DNA from: Caldicellulosiruptor acetigenus
Lineage (GTDB): Bacteria; Bacillota; Thermoanaerobacteria; Caldicellulosiruptorales; Caldicellulosiruptoraceae
Reading direction: 5' to 3'
DNA length: 64,000 nucleotides
Assembly (NCBI RefSeq): GCF_026914305.1
Contig: NZ_CP113866.1
Location: 2,608,001-2,672,000, forward strand
Positions 26,921-35,777 of this stretch are shown here, in pieces (the first letter of the stretch is position 1; each line of letters starts with the position of its first letter). A model generated the notes under the pieces. That model was given only the letters and a program-made list of their open reading frames with translations, did no database searches and was not told where the DNA came from. The position numbers and the translations under genes were made by a program.

Positions 26921-28075
26921 ATGATAAAATGGGTCTTAGCAATAACAACTTTGTGTGAAAAGAAAATGTTTTCATTCATTGTAAGCGCCTATACTCTTTG
27001 GGGTTTATATGAGGACGGCAAGCTTTCCAAAATAGCCATTTTGTTTTTGCTTCTATTTTTGTCATTAGAATTCTTAAAAACTGAATATCTAAAATCTATA
27101 TACCATACAGCAGCGGCAGTCTTTGCAGAGCTGACTATAATATGTCTTGCTATTTTTCTCTGCGGATGGGAATTCTCTTTTTTAATTCCAGCCGCTGTGT
27201 GTACATTTTTGCACCATAGAAACAAGTTATCAATTTACTCAATTGCCTCTATACTCTTTATTGGCCTCTTTCTTATCCCTTCAAATCTGGCAAGAGAATA
27301 TGTTTTTGTCTGTGTTTTTGTTTTTTCTCTAAGATTAGTCACACAGATGCTGAAGGATAGCAAGCATGAATACTTAGAAAAAATTGACAATCTTAGACTT
27401 TTAAACCTGCAGCTGAGCAAGCTAAAAACACAGCTTTTAGAGTCCCAGCAGACAATAGAACGTCTTTCTGCACAAAATCAGAAGATGAAAATAGCAACTT
27501 CTTTGCACGATACAGTCGGGCACAACTTGGCAGCGCTGAATATCCAGCTCAATGCCATCAAGAGTTTGCTGGAGAAAAAAGGAGTACTTGAAGATACTCA
27601 AATAAGGCAAATTATATCTTCATGCTTGCAGCAGACCCAAACATCTTACGAAAGTTTGAGAAAGTTTGTCTATTCAATGAAAAACTCTTTTGAAACCAAA
27701 GAAAAGTACTTATCTCAATTGATAGAAAATTTTAACTTCTGCAACATAACATTAAACTGCAGCGGAGATATTGAAAACATACCATCACACGTATTTGAAA
27801 ACCTGATGGCAATTCTTAAAGAAGCTCTTTTAAACGTTGCAAAACATTCAAATGCTACTCTTGTGACTGTAAAGCTTGAAGTGAAACCAACATATGTACG
27901 TCTTGCTGTGCATGACAATGGCAAGAACAAAGGAGAAATAAAAGAGGGCGTTGGGCTTATGAGCATAAAACTTCGAGCAAAGTCCATGGGCGCAACAGTC
28001 AACATTGACAACCATGCTGGATTTTCAATAGTGGTATTTGTGCCAATGAAAAGCAGGAGGGAAGAATTACCGTGA
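26921..28075 (+). CDS. NarL-class sensor histidine kinase
   Basis: 384 residues: four or five N-terminal membrane helices (to about 140) with almost no extracellular domain, a coiled-coil linker (about 145-190), the HisKA_3 box SLHDTVGHNLAALNIQ and a C-terminal ATPase (HSNATLVTVKLE, HDNGKNKG, GVGLMSIKLRA). This is the intramembrane-sensing DesK/LiaS-like type. No ribosome site precedes ATG 26921; ATG 26966 is an alternative. The stop overlaps the regulator start (GTGA), so the pair is coupled. Confidence 0.9.
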   Translation: MIKWVLAITTLCEKKMFSFIVSAYTLWGLYEDGKLSKIAILFLLLFLSLEFLKTEYLKSIYHTAAAVFAELTIICLAIFLCGWEFSFLIPAAVCTFLHHRNKLSIYSIASILFIGLFLIPSNLAREYVFVCVFVFSLRLVTQMLKDSKHEYLEKIDNLRLLNLQLSKLKTQLLESQQTIERLSAQNQKMKIATSLHDTVGHNLAALNIQLNAIKSLLEKKGVLEDTQIRQIISSCLQQTQTSYESLRKFVYSMKNSFETKEKYLSQLIENFNFCNITLNCSGDIENIPSHVFENLMAILKEALLNVAKHSNATLVTVKLEVKPTYVRLAVHDNGKNKGEIKEGVGLMSIKLRAKSMGATVNIDNHAGFSIVVFVPMKSRREELP

Positions 28076-28719
28076 AAAAACCTAAGGTCTTAATTGTGGA
28101 TGATAACCCCGCTGTTTTGGATGGTCTTAAAATCATCCTTGAGCTTGAAAAGTTTGAGGTGGTTGGTCTTTTCACAAATGCAAAAGAGGCTGTAGAATTT
28201 CTTGAAAAGGGAAATGCAGATGTTGTTCTCATGGATATCAGAATGCCTGTTATGGATGGCATTGAGGGAACTTTCAATATAAAAACCAAATTTCCAAATG
28301 TCAAAGTGATAATACTAACAACATTCTGTGAAGAAGATTACATAAAAAAGAGCCTGAGCTTTGGCGCAGACGGGTACATCCTCAAAAGCTCAGACGCTCA
28401 ACACATCATAGATACAATATACGCTGTTTTGGACGGCAAAGTTGTCTTCGACAGAGAAATTGCACTTTTCATTTCAAATACCCTGAAAAAGGAGGCTTCA
28501 AGCTTTTCTGGCAATGTAAATGTTTTGAAAAATGAACTGACAGAAAGAGAACTTGACATTGTGAAGCTCATCGCGCAAGGGTATTCCAACAAAGAAATCG
28601 CAAACTTTCTTTTCATCTCAGAAGGAACAGTCAGAAATTATATATCTTCAATTCTTCAAAAGCTTCAGCTTCAAAATAGAACACAGATTGCAATTTATTA
28701 TTATAAAAATTTTTTCTGA
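28072..28719 (+). CDS. NarL/LuxR-family response regulator
   Basis: 215 residues: a receiver domain with DD at 10-11 (IVDDNPA), phospho-acceptor Asp in VVLMDIRMPVMDG and Lys in GYILKSS, then a LuxR-type helix-turn-helix (LTERELDIVKLIAQGYSNKE, FISEGTVRNYISSI). GTG start overlapping the kinase stop. It is presumably activated by the upstream kinase. Targets are not visible; the neighbouring ABC-2 exporter is a natural candidate because such modules are often adjacent. Confidence 0.95.
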   Translation: MKKPKVLIVDDNPAVLDGLKIILELEKFEVVGLFTNAKEAVEFLEKGNADVVLMDIRMPVMDGIEGTFNIKTKFPNVKVIILTTFCEEDYIKKSLSFGADGYILKSSDAQHIIDTIYAVLDGKVVFDREIALFISNTLKKEASSFSGNVNVLKNELTERELDIVKLIAQGYSNKEIANFLFISEGTVRNYISSILQKLQLQNRTQIAIYYYKNFF

Positions 28720-28960
28720 ACCCTAAAAATTTAATTTAGAAAAATACAAAGTGATAAAATAGTGTAGTGATAATTTCTCCACTCTTTTATTTCCGATTTC
28801 GCTATTCTCAAGCTTTTTTTAAATTTAACATTTGACAAAGTCAAGAAAATATGCTTTCGAAAGTATTAAAATAAAGAGGTCTCTTCTTTTGTTATCTTTT
28901 TAATGTTTTTACAATTGGGAAGGAGCTTTTTGAATTACATGTTATTTTTATTTTATTACT

Positions 28961-29107
28961 TTAATGAACAATATCATATATTAGCCTGCCCACAACTTCT
29001 CCAATTTTCAAAGCTATAAAAAATAATAAACCAAAAACAATGAAAATTAAAGATACCTTTATTATAGGTGGAAATTTATTCAATCTTTCTATAATTTGTT
29101 TTAGCAT
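28961..29107 (-). CDS. Small single-span membrane protein (48 residues)
   Basis: ATG 29107 has a strong ribosome site (AAAGAGGTGATT) 9 nt upstream and encodes MLKQIIERLNKFPPIIKVSL followed by a hydrophobic segment and GEVVGRLIYDIVH. A longer frame from 29158 lacks such a site. One membrane helix with a short amphipathic N-terminus. No family recognised. It lies between a response regulator and an AraC gene, with AT-rich, apparently gene-free DNA (28720-28960) downstream. Confidence 0.6.
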   Translation of the reverse strand: MLKQIIERLNKFPPIIKVSLIFIVFGLLFFIALKIGEVVGRLIYDIVH

Positions 29108-29230
29108 TTTTTTAATCACCTCTTTCAAGACAATCGCTTTGTATGATATTAACTCCAATATATTTAAACTTCTTCATAAGCAACATAAAAATTTGACAAA
29201 AATTCTGAAGGTTTTAGCTATACATTAAAC

Positions 29231-30148
29231 CTACCCAGCTCCCCCTCTTTTCCTGAATTCCTGGGCGCTCATGCCTTTGTGCTTGTGAAAAACCCTGGCA
29301 AAGGTGGAATATGAATCAAAGCCAACCTCAAGCGCAATGTCTGTTACAGGTTTGTCGGTTGAAAGAAGCAGGCTGCATGCGTGCTGAAGCCTAACTTCAT
29401 TCAAAAAGTTGTGAAAGTTGCTGCCAACAAGCTTTTTAAAAAGCTGGCTTATGTAAGAGGGACTTAAGTGAAACTCTTTTGACAAAACCTTGAGGTCTAT
29501 GTTCTGATTATAATTCTTATGTACATAGTACACAAGCTGCCAGTAGTCTGTCGGAACATGAATGCTCTCTTTATAAGCTCTGTTTTGGACAAAGTCAGAG
29601 GCATGTTTTTGAGAGTTTTTAGCACATGCCAAATTTCTGCACCTGTCAAAATACGCAACTATCTCAACAATCTTGGCTTTGAGTATTATCTCTGCCCACA
29701 CATCATCCTGGTTAAAATACGTCCACGCTTCTTTAAAGAGCCTGTCCATCACCTCTTTTTCCTTGCCTTCAAAGTAGTAATAAGGAAGAATATTTTCGTC
29801 ATAGCTCAAAAGAAGCTCACCTATTCTGTAAAAAATGCTTGATGGTGCTAAAAGCTCCTCAAACGAAATGGCAACAACATAGATTGAAAGAGGGTTTTGC
29901 TCTGAATACTCTATCTTGTGAATCTGGTACGGCATGACAATTGAAAATGTGCCGGGTTTTAAGCTGTAGCTGATTGAATTTATGTGTTCTGTCCCCTCGC
30001 CTTTTACAACATACATAAACTCAACAAAGTTGTGCCTGTGAAGTTTAAAATATCTTGGGTCTTCCCAGAAATTCAGGGCAAACTTCTGTGGCCGCTGGCT
30101 AACATAGTCAAAAATCTCTTCTATGTAAAGAGGCTCTTTTTCAGGCAT
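29231..30148 (-). CDS. AraC-family regulator with cupin sensor domain
   Basis: 305 residues: an N-terminal cupin-like ligand domain (LHRHNFVEFMYVVKGEGTEH, to about 130), a helical linker and a C-terminal pair of AraC helix-turn-helix motifs (LSKEFHLSPSYISQLFKK and VTDIALEVGFDSYSTFARVF, then HKGMSAQEFRK). Typically controls sugar-use genes. GGAG is 9 nt before the ATG. It is divergent from queF. The sugar ABC operon 2 kb away is a possible but unproven target. Confidence 0.93.
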   Translation of the reverse strand: MPEKEPLYIEEIFDYVSQRPQKFALNFWEDPRYFKLHRHNFVEFMYVVKGEGTEHINSISYSLKPGTFSIVMPYQIHKIEYSEQNPLSIYVVAISFEELLAPSSIFYRIGELLLSYDENILPYYYFEGKEKEVMDRLFKEAWTYFNQDDVWAEIILKAKIVEIVAYFDRCRNLACAKNSQKHASDFVQNRAYKESIHVPTDYWQLVYYVHKNYNQNIDLKVLSKEFHLSPSYISQLFKKLVGSNFHNFLNEVRLQHACSLLLSTDKPVTDIALEVGFDSYSTFARVFHKHKGMSAQEFRKRGGAG

Positions 30149-30261
30149 TTATCATTTCTCCTTGATAATTTTAAATTCTCGTGCTAGTTTTTATTATACC
30201 CCAATTTGCAATGCAAATTAAAGTGTGCTAAAATCTTTTTTGCAGGTGCATCAAAGCGCTG

Positions 30262-30298
30262 CCCGGGTCGCGGCAAACCCCGGTCAAAAAAACAAGGA
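30262..30298 (+). promoter_or_regulatory. preQ1-I riboswitch upstream of queF
   Basis: CCGGG (30263-30267) pairs with CCCGG (30279-30283) across a loop with the preQ1-I core (GGGTCGCGGCAAACCCC). It is followed by the A-rich L3 strand TCAAAAAAACAAGGA. Loop sequence, length and tail match the class I pseudoknot. The tail runs into the AAGGAAAGGAAG ribosome site of queF, so control is probably at translation. The downstream gene, a queuosine-pathway reductase, is the expected target. Confidence 0.8.
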
Positions 30299-30315
30299 AA
30301 GGAAGTGTAAATTCT

Positions 30316-30711
30316 ATGGCTGACAAATACCAGCAAAGAAGATTTGACATCTATGGGTATGAAAAGATTGACACAGAAGTTTTAGAAGCAATCCCATACG
30401 AATATCCTGAAAAAAGCACTGTTGTTGAATATGTAACAGAAGAGTTTTCATCAGTCTGTCCGTGGACAGGTCTTCCTGATACGGCAAAACTCACAATTCG
30501 ATATATCCCTCACCAAAAACTTGTTGAGCTAAAATCTCTGAAGTATTATCTAACTTCATACAGAAACGTTGGGATACTACAGGAGCATGCAGTAAACAGA
30601 ATCCTGGATGATCTTGTAAAACTGCTTGAGCCAAAGTTCATGGAAGTGATTGGAGAGTTCCATGAGCGCGGGGGAATATCAACAAAAGTAGTGGCAAGGT
30701 ACGAAAAATAA
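30316..30711 (+). CDS. queF: NADPH-dependent preQ0 reductase QueF
   Basis: A 131-residue unimodular QueF. The catalytic Cys lies in [11 protein letters not shown], with the conserved Asp seven residues on. The QueF motif is in [15 protein letters not shown], and the C-terminal [10 protein letters not shown] holds the second substrate-binding segment. It reduces 7-cyano-7-deazaguanine to preQ1 in queuosine synthesis. It is preceded by a preQ1 riboswitch and ends inside its own terminator hairpin. A decayed copy lies 4 kb downstream. Confidence 0.97.
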   Translation: MADKYQQRRFDIYGYEKIDTEVLEAIPYEYPEKSTVVEYVTEEFSSVCPWTGLPDTAKLTIRYIPHQKLVELKSLKYYLTSYRNVGILQEHAVNRILDDLVKLLEPKFMEVIGEFHERGGISTKVVARYEK

Positions 30712-30728
30712 CACCTTGCCACTTTTTT
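30691..30728 (+). terminator. Terminator overlapping the end of queF
   Basis: GTGGCAAGGT (30691-30700) pairs perfectly with ACCTTGCCAC (30713-30722), followed by TTTTTT. The queF stop codon is in the loop, so the stem begins within coding sequence. Confidence 0.9.
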
Positions 30729-30751
30729 GGTCTCTTTTTAATTCGCAACTG

Positions 30752-31711
30752 TCACTTTTCCCTCTGTCTTCTTTTTCTCAGGATATCAAAGGCAACAGCA
30801 GCTACAATAATTGCACCTTTTATCATTCTCTGAGGACCCTGCGGAACAGCTAAAAGATTGAGACCATTATTAACAATTCCTATAATAAGAGCACCAATAA
30901 ATGTTCCACTTATCTTGCCTTCACCACCCATCATGCTTGTACCACCAATTACCACAGCTGCAATAGCGTCAAGTTCGTATCCATCTGCTGCAACTGGTAC
31001 TGCGGAGTCAAGCCTTGCCGTAAGTAATATAGATGAAATTGCACAACAAAGACCTGAAATTACATATACAGCTATCTTATATAATTTTACATTTATACCA
31101 GATAAAATTGTTGCAACTTCATTTCCACCAATTGCATATGTATATCTACCAAGTTTCGTATATTTTAACACATAACTTGCCAATAGGTATATACCAATCA
31201 TAATTAAGGCTGGAATAGGAATTATTCCTATTTTTCCACTTATAGCGTCAAAACTCTCAGGCAAAGTGTAAATGGGCTGGCCTCCAGAAATAGTAAATGC
31301 TGCACCCCTTGCAAGAGACATCATACCAAGTGTAGCGATAAAAGGAGGAAGTTTAACCTCAGCAACCAACACGCCATTTATAAGACCAAGAACTACTCCT
31401 ACCAAAATTCCAGTGAGAACAGAGATCCCAACATTCCAGCCTTCATTTTTCATTAAGCCCGCCATGATAAGACCTGTGAATGCTACAATAGAGCCGACTG
31501 ACAGGTCAATTCCACCTTGAATAATTACAAATGTCATTCCAACTGCAATAATTGAAATTACTGAAATTTGCTGAAGAATATTTAGCAGGTTGTTTACTGT
31601 CAAAAAAGTAGGTGATAGGATTGTCATAATGATACAAAGCCCTATCAGTGCTACAATAATTCCGATATCATCACTTCTACTTTTCAAAAAAAGCTTCACA
31701 TTATTAGGCAA
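30752..31711 (-). CDS. Sugar ABC transporter permease (RbsC-like)
   Basis: About 319 residues with eight to ten membrane segments and typical RbsC-family sequences (GGIDLSVGSIVAFTGLI, LGMMSLARGAAFTISGG, VAADGYELDAIAAVVIGGTS, GGEGKISGTFIGALIIGI). Imports a sugar such as ribose or xylose with the two upstream genes. The frame opens at 31786, but the TTG at 31711 lies 9 nt after a perfect AGGAGGTG and overlaps rbsA by only 8 nt, so I use it. It is the last gene of the operon. Confidence 0.92.
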   Translation of the reverse strand: MPNNVKLFLKSRSDDIGIIVALIGLCIIMTILSPTFLTVNNLLNILQQISVISIIAVGMTFVIIQGGIDLSVGSIVAFTGLIMAGLMKNEGWNVGISVLTGILVGVVLGLINGVLVAEVKLPPFIATLGMMSLARGAAFTISGGQPIYTLPESFDAISGKIGIIPIPALIMIGIYLLASYVLKYTKLGRYTYAIGGNEVATILSGINVKLYKIAVYVISGLCCAISSILLTARLDSAVPVAADGYELDAIAAVVIGGTSMMGGEGKISGTFIGALIIGIVNNGLNLLAVPQGPQRMIKGAIIVAAVAFDILRKRRQREK

Positions 31712-33212
31712 TGTTTTTGCCACCTCCTGCTGCATAGTATAAAATTTTCTCTTGAGTTGCTTCTTCGCGCGAAAGCTCAGCAGCAATTTCGCCCCTGCAC
31801 ATAACTAAGATTCTATCACACATACCAAGTATTTCTGGAAGCTCTGAAGAAATCAAAATTACTCCTGCACCATTTTTTGCAAGCTCGTTAATGAGTAAAT
31901 ACACTTCTAATTTCCCTCCAACGTCAATACCGCGCGTGGGTTCATCTAAAATGAAAACCTTTGAATTTGCCAAAAGCCACTTTGCCAGCACCACTTTTTG
32001 CTGATTCCCACCGCTCAAGTACATAACCTTCTGGTTATGATGGGGGGTTTTTACCTTTAGTTTTTGTATAAATTCCTTGACTGTTGCTAACTCTTTGCTA
32101 AGGTTAACCTTCTGTAAACCTGCAAACTTATCTAAGGTAGCCAGCGTAATGTTGTGAGCTACACTCATGGAAAGCACCAAACCCTGTCCTTTTCTATCTT
32201 CTGGAACAAGTGCAATTCCGCAATTTATAGCATCCTTTGGCTTAGAAATATTTACTTTCTTCCCCCCTACATAAATCTCACCCTTGTCAATCTTATCAGC
32301 ACCAAAAATGGCTCTTGCAAGCTCAGTTCTGCCAGCACCAACCAACCCGGCAATACCTACTATCTCACCTTCTCTTACTGAAAATGAGATATTTTTCAGC
32401 ACCCCTTTTCTTTCAAGGTTTTTTATCTTAAATATCTCCTTGCCAATAGGAATAGAAATCTTGGGATATTTCTCCTTCAGTTCGCGTCCCACCATCAATC
32501 TGATGAGTTCTTCAATGCTTGTATCTTTTACATTTAATGTAGCTATTGTTTTGCCATCTCGCATAACTGTTACTCTGTCTCCAATCTCAGCATACTCTTC
32601 AAGTCGGTGAGAAATGTAAATTATCGAAACACCTTCATTTTTTATTCTCTTTATAATCTCAAATAGATTTTCTATTTCTTGTTTTGTCAAAGCTGCCGTC
32701 GGTTCGTCCATTATAATGATATCCGAGTTCAAAGAAAGCGCCTTTGCTATCTCTACCATCTGCTGTTTTGCTATACCAAGGTCCTTTACAATTATTCTGG
32801 GGTTTATATCAATATGTAAACCTTCTAAAATCTCCTTGGTCTTTTTATACATCTGTTGCCAGTCTATATGAAAAGGAGCTTTTTGAGAAATTGGTTCTCT
32901 TCCTAAAAATATGTTCTCTGCAACAGTTAGATATGGAACCAAATTGAGCTCTTGATAAATCATACTTATTCCCAAATCCTGTGCATGTTTAGGAGAAAGA
33001 ATCTCAACCCTTTTCCCTTTCAAGACTATCTCACCGCTGTCTTTTTTGTAAGCTCCTGCTAATATCTTCATCAGGGTTGATTTTCCTGCACCATTTTCAC
33101 CTGCCAAAATATGAACCTCGCCCTTTTTCACTTCAAGGTAAGCATTGTCAAGGGCTAAAACGCCCGGAAATTCTTTCCGAATATTTCTCATCTCAAGGAT
33201 TGTCTCAGCCAC
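31704..33212 (-). CDS. Sugar ABC transporter ATP-binding protein (RbsA-like, two NBDs)
   Basis: 502 residues with tandem ATPase domains. Domain 1: Walker A GENGAGKST, Walker B IIIMDEPTAAL. Domain 2: degenerate P-loop GLVGAGRTEL, signature YLSGGNQQK, Walker B FILDEPTRGID. This is the RbsA/MglA/XylG architecture. GTG start with AGGTG 8 nt upstream. It lies downstream of the binding-protein gene, separated by a stable hairpin. Sugar specificity cannot be read from the sequence. Confidence 0.94.
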   Translation of the reverse strand: MAETILEMRNIRKEFPGVLALDNAYLEVKKGEVHILAGENGAGKSTLMKILAGAYKKDSGEIVLKGKRVEILSPKHAQDLGISMIYQELNLVPYLTVAENIFLGREPISQKAPFHIDWQQMYKKTKEILEGLHIDINPRIIVKDLGIAKQQMVEIAKALSLNSDIIIMDEPTAALTKQEIENLFEIIKRIKNEGVSIIYISHRLEEYAEIGDRVTVMRDGKTIATLNVKDTSIEELIRLMVGRELKEKYPKISIPIGKEIFKIKNLERKGVLKNISFSVREGEIVGIAGLVGAGRTELARAIFGADKIDKGEIYVGGKKVNISKPKDAINCGIALVPEDRKGQGLVLSMSVAHNITLATLDKFAGLQKVNLSKELATVKEFIQKLKVKTPHHNQKVMYLSGGNQQKVVLAKWLLANSKVFILDEPTRGIDVGGKLEVYLLINELAKNGAGVILISSELPEILGMCDRILVMCRGEIAAELSREEATQEKILYYAAGGGKNIA

Positions 33213-33254
33213 TTTGTCATCACCTCAAAAACAATATAAAAACTTATGAGAATT

Positions 33255-33296
33255 AAGCTTCCACAAGTAGCCAGAGAAGACTACCTGTGGAAGCTT
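33255..33296 (-). other. Intra-operon hairpin between the binding-protein and ATPase genes
   Basis: AAGCTTCCACA and TGTGGAAGCTT form a perfect 11-bp stem, extended inside by GTAG/CTAC. On the transcribed strand no clear T-run follows. Such hairpins commonly stabilise the binding-protein mRNA and reduce read-through into the transporter genes. Confidence 0.7.
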
Positions 33297-33311
33297 CAAA
33301 TTATTCCCTTT

Positions 33312-34304
33312 TTATTTTTTCTTCAAGAACTTGTCGACATTTGTTTTATCAACTATAACAGTAGGTGTCACTATAAACTTATTCACCTTCTGACCTCTTA
33401 TAACCTTGTCCAGAGCCTCAATAGCTTTTGCTCCAATAACATCCGGGTAGACATACAATGTAGCTGTAAGTTCGCCTTTTGTAATTGCCTCCAAAGCATT
33501 TGGATTACCATCTATTCCAATTGTTAAGATGTCCTTTCTACCTGCAGCTTTGCATGCCTGAGCAGCACCAAGTGCCATTTCATCAGAAAGACCATAGAAT
33601 ACTTCTATGTCAGGATGTGCCTGAAGCATATTCATTGCAGCATTCATGGACTTTTCTCGCTCCCAATCACCCGGCTGAACTGCAACTACTTTGATTCCAG
33701 GATACTTCTTCTTTATCTGGTCCATAAATCCTCCTTCTCTTTCACGTGTGTGATAACCTGGCAGCCCTTCGATGATTGCTACCTTAGCCTTGCCTTTTTT
33801 TACTTTTGCAATATAATCTGCAACCTTTTTGCCGCCTTCTCGTTGATTGTACCCAACATATGCTTCTACTTTACATTTTGGAAGTTCAGTAAGTGAATTG
33901 AACACAACAACTGGAATTTTAGCTTCGTTTGCTTTTCTGACTGCTGCCGCAATAGCATCAGCGTTTATAGCACAAAGAGCTATTCCTTTTACCTTCTTTG
34001 TGACAAGGTCCTCTACAATCTTGACTTGTCCTGCAAAATCACTTTCTCTCTCTGGTGCTAAAACAGTAAACTTATACCCCAACTTTTCTGCCATGGGTTT
34101 TGCACCACTGATGGTTCCTGCATAAAATGGCGAAACCATTCCTGGTGGAACAAAAGCTATTTCTCCTTTTGTAGCTTTCTTGGAAGCTGCAACAACCTTA
34201 CCCGAATCAGAAACTATCAAACCAATTCCAATCACAGCAACAAGAAAAACCACTGCCAACAAAATACCTACAACTCTGCTAATTTTAAAATTTCTAACCC
34301 TCAT
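33312..34304 (-). CDS. Sugar ABC transporter substrate-binding protein (RbsB-like)
   Basis: About 330 residues, periplasmic-binding-protein family 1. It has an N-terminal membrane/signal segment (VGILLAVVFLVAVIGIGLIV) without a lipobox Cys, so it may be anchored by an uncleaved helix. The two-lobed domain shows FVPPGMVSPFYAGTISGA, GIALCAINADAIAAAV, YGLSDEMALGAAQA and TIGIDGNPNALEAI. ATG 34304 has AGGAGGAG 6 nt upstream; a longer frame from 34340 does not. It is the first gene of the operon and the most strongly supported start. Confidence 0.94.
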   Translation of the reverse strand: MRVRNFKISRVVGILLAVVFLVAVIGIGLIVSDSGKVVAASKKATKGEIAFVPPGMVSPFYAGTISGAKPMAEKLGYKFTVLAPERESDFAGQVKIVEDLVTKKVKGIALCAINADAIAAAVRKANEAKIPVVVFNSLTELPKCKVEAYVGYNQREGGKKVADYIAKVKKGKAKVAIIEGLPGYHTREREGGFMDQIKKKYPGIKVVAVQPGDWEREKSMNAAMNMLQAHPDIEVFYGLSDEMALGAAQACKAAGRKDILTIGIDGNPNALEAITKGELTATLYVYPDVIGAKAIEALDKVIRGQKVNKFIVTPTVIVDKTNVDKFLKKK

Positions 34305-34402
34305 TTTAACTCCTCCTCGCTTTTGGAATTTATTGTTCAACTAAATTATATGAATTTTCTATAAAAAAGTCAATTTATCACTCCCTATTTTTTATGCTAA
34401 AG

Positions 34403-34416
34403 TTGTATACGTACAA
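34403..34416. promoter_or_regulatory. Candidate operator upstream of the sugar ABC operon
   Basis: TTGTATACGTACAA is a near-perfect palindrome (TTGTA/TACAA arms) about 100 nt upstream of the binding-protein start. It resembles operators of GntR-type pentose regulators such as AraR. Position and symmetry are the only evidence. The rest of 34305-34740 is AT-rich and without a visible gene. Confidence 0.35.
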
Positions 34417-34749
34417 GTAATGAATCATTTTTAAAAACTTTTCGAACATATAATATGAACAATTAGATAATGATTTAGAACATTTTTTCAGTAAAAATTC
34501 AAAAGTAATCATATAAAATTCTAAGTCCTTTTACCATCATAATAATAGTGGTGGTAATTCTCTGTATAAATTGTTTATTATTTCATTGATTTGCTGGCTT
34601 TTGAATGAACTTCTTTTTATGACCAAATTATTTTAATATTGTCGGTTAAATGCTTTTGCACTCTGCATAACAATCAATCTTATATCTTTTCTTACTTATG
34701 TTTAAATTTTTGAGTTTTTCAGTTTAGTTTAAGATTTCGAATATAAATC

Positions 34750-34870
34750 CCAGTAAAGAAGATTTGACATTTATGGACACGAACTACTTGACCAAAGTTC
34801 ATGGAAGTGATTGGAGAGTTCCATGAGCGCGGGGGAATATCAACAAAAGTAGTGGCAAGGTACGAAAAAT
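34750..34870 (+). pseudogene. Decayed partial copy of queF
   Basis: The first 30 bp (from CAGTAAAGAAGATTTGACAT) match the queF 5' coding region near 30331 with a few changes. From about 34776 the sequence jumps to the queF 3' end (matching 30622 onward), with nearly perfect identity through the stop region and terminator. About 260 bp of the middle are deleted and no start remains. The intact queF and this relic bracket the sugar ABC operon, so a duplication or recombination event accompanied its insertion. Confidence 0.85.
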
Positions 34871-34889
34871 GACACCTTGCCACTTTTTT
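34852..34889 (+). terminator. Duplicated queF terminator
   Basis: Same hairpin as at 30691-30728 (GTGGCAAGGT/ACCTTGCCAC plus TTTTTT), with one changed base in the loop. It belongs to the queF relic. Confidence 0.8.
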
Positions 34890-34902
34890 GATCCTCTATC
34901 TT

Positions 34903-35553
34903 TTATTCCGCCCCTTCAAACATATTCACTACAAACTGTAGATTGTCAAGCCTAAAAAGCGAGAAGTTGTCCCAGAAGATGCAGCTTCCACACACAATGA
35001 GTTTTCCGCCACTTTCAAATCTTCTTTGAGCAATGAGCACAGGCGATTTTTTGCCGCTGTCTGTGAGGCTTGTCTTTCTTGCCCTCAGCACAATCTCAGC
35101 TCCCTTTCCTACCTCAAGAGGAGCTGAGTACGGGAACACAACCTCTTTTACACCTTCGCGGTAAAGTTTTACTTCATCTGTTGTTATTATAAAAAGGTCA
35201 TCTTCTAAATGGTGAATCTCATCCTTTATACCTTCTGGCAGTATGTCTATTCCATATTCTCTTGTTATGCTATTGCAAATCTCAGAAACACCATCTTTGT
35301 TTTTGAAATGCGCTGTGAAGACGATTCTTTTGCCCTTTTGTACCAAGGCTTCTCTTATTTTTTCCTTCTCATCATCGCTGAAAGGATTTTCTGGATAGTT
35401 GAAAACTATGACATCATACTCAAAAAGCCTGTCAAAATGGTCTACCTCTTCAATTTCAATTTTTCTTTTACAAAGCTCCTTGTAAAGCCCTGAAAAGTAA
35501 TAGCCGTCTGTGAGCAGAAACTCCTGGTGAGTTGCGCTCCATGCAACCTTCAT
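34903..35553 (-). CDS. Conserved protein of unknown function, DUF4350/GATase-like fold suspected
   Basis: About 216 residues, soluble. The start VAWSATHQEFLLTDGYYFSG, the middle YDVIVFNYPENPFSDDEKE and the end GGKLIVCGSCIFWDNF resemble the flavodoxin-like/GATase-like modules of DUF4350 proteins, in which an open-ended Rossmann-type domain precedes a beta-rich tail. I cannot confirm a family. ATG 35553 has GGGTG 9 nt upstream; a GTG at 35565 is the alternative. Monocistronic. Confidence 0.7.
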   Translation of the reverse strand: MKVAWSATHQEFLLTDGYYFSGLYKELCKRKIEIEEVDHFDRLFEYDVIVFNYPENPFSDDEKEKIREALVQKGKRIVFTAHFKNKDGVSEICNSITREYGIDILPEGIKDEIHHLEDDLFIITTDEVKLYREGVKEVVFPYSAPLEVGKGAEIVLRARKTSLTDSGKKSPVLIAQRRFESGGKLIVCGSCIFWDNFSLFRLDNLQFVVNMFEGAE

Positions 35554-35777
35554 CCTTTTTCTCACCCTGTGTGCTTTAGTTTTTTCAATATTTGGTTAGT
35601 CAAATTCTCATTTAATACTTTATATAATTTATTTTACCATCCTCAAAATTCTTCTCAAAAGCCTTAAAATGTGCAAAATTGTTCTTCATAGGTGTATTTA
35701 TTTTTTGTCAGAAAGTGATATTATTATATGTGTAATCCTGAAAAACTCAAAGTACTTAAAAATTTTGAAGGGAGCGA

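Noticed and set aside
26915-26930. TATGAT as a -10 element just at the histidine kinase start
   Set aside because: It overlaps the proposed ATG and lacks a -35 at a workable distance; kept only as doubt about the start.
28919-29030. Plus-strand mini-ORF after GGGAAGGAG near 28920
   Set aside because: About 29 codons, low complexity and overlapping the better supported 48-residue minus-strand gene.
34750-34870. A second working queF
   Set aside because: Only the 5' 30 bp and the 3' 100 bp survive, with no start codon or catalytic Cys.
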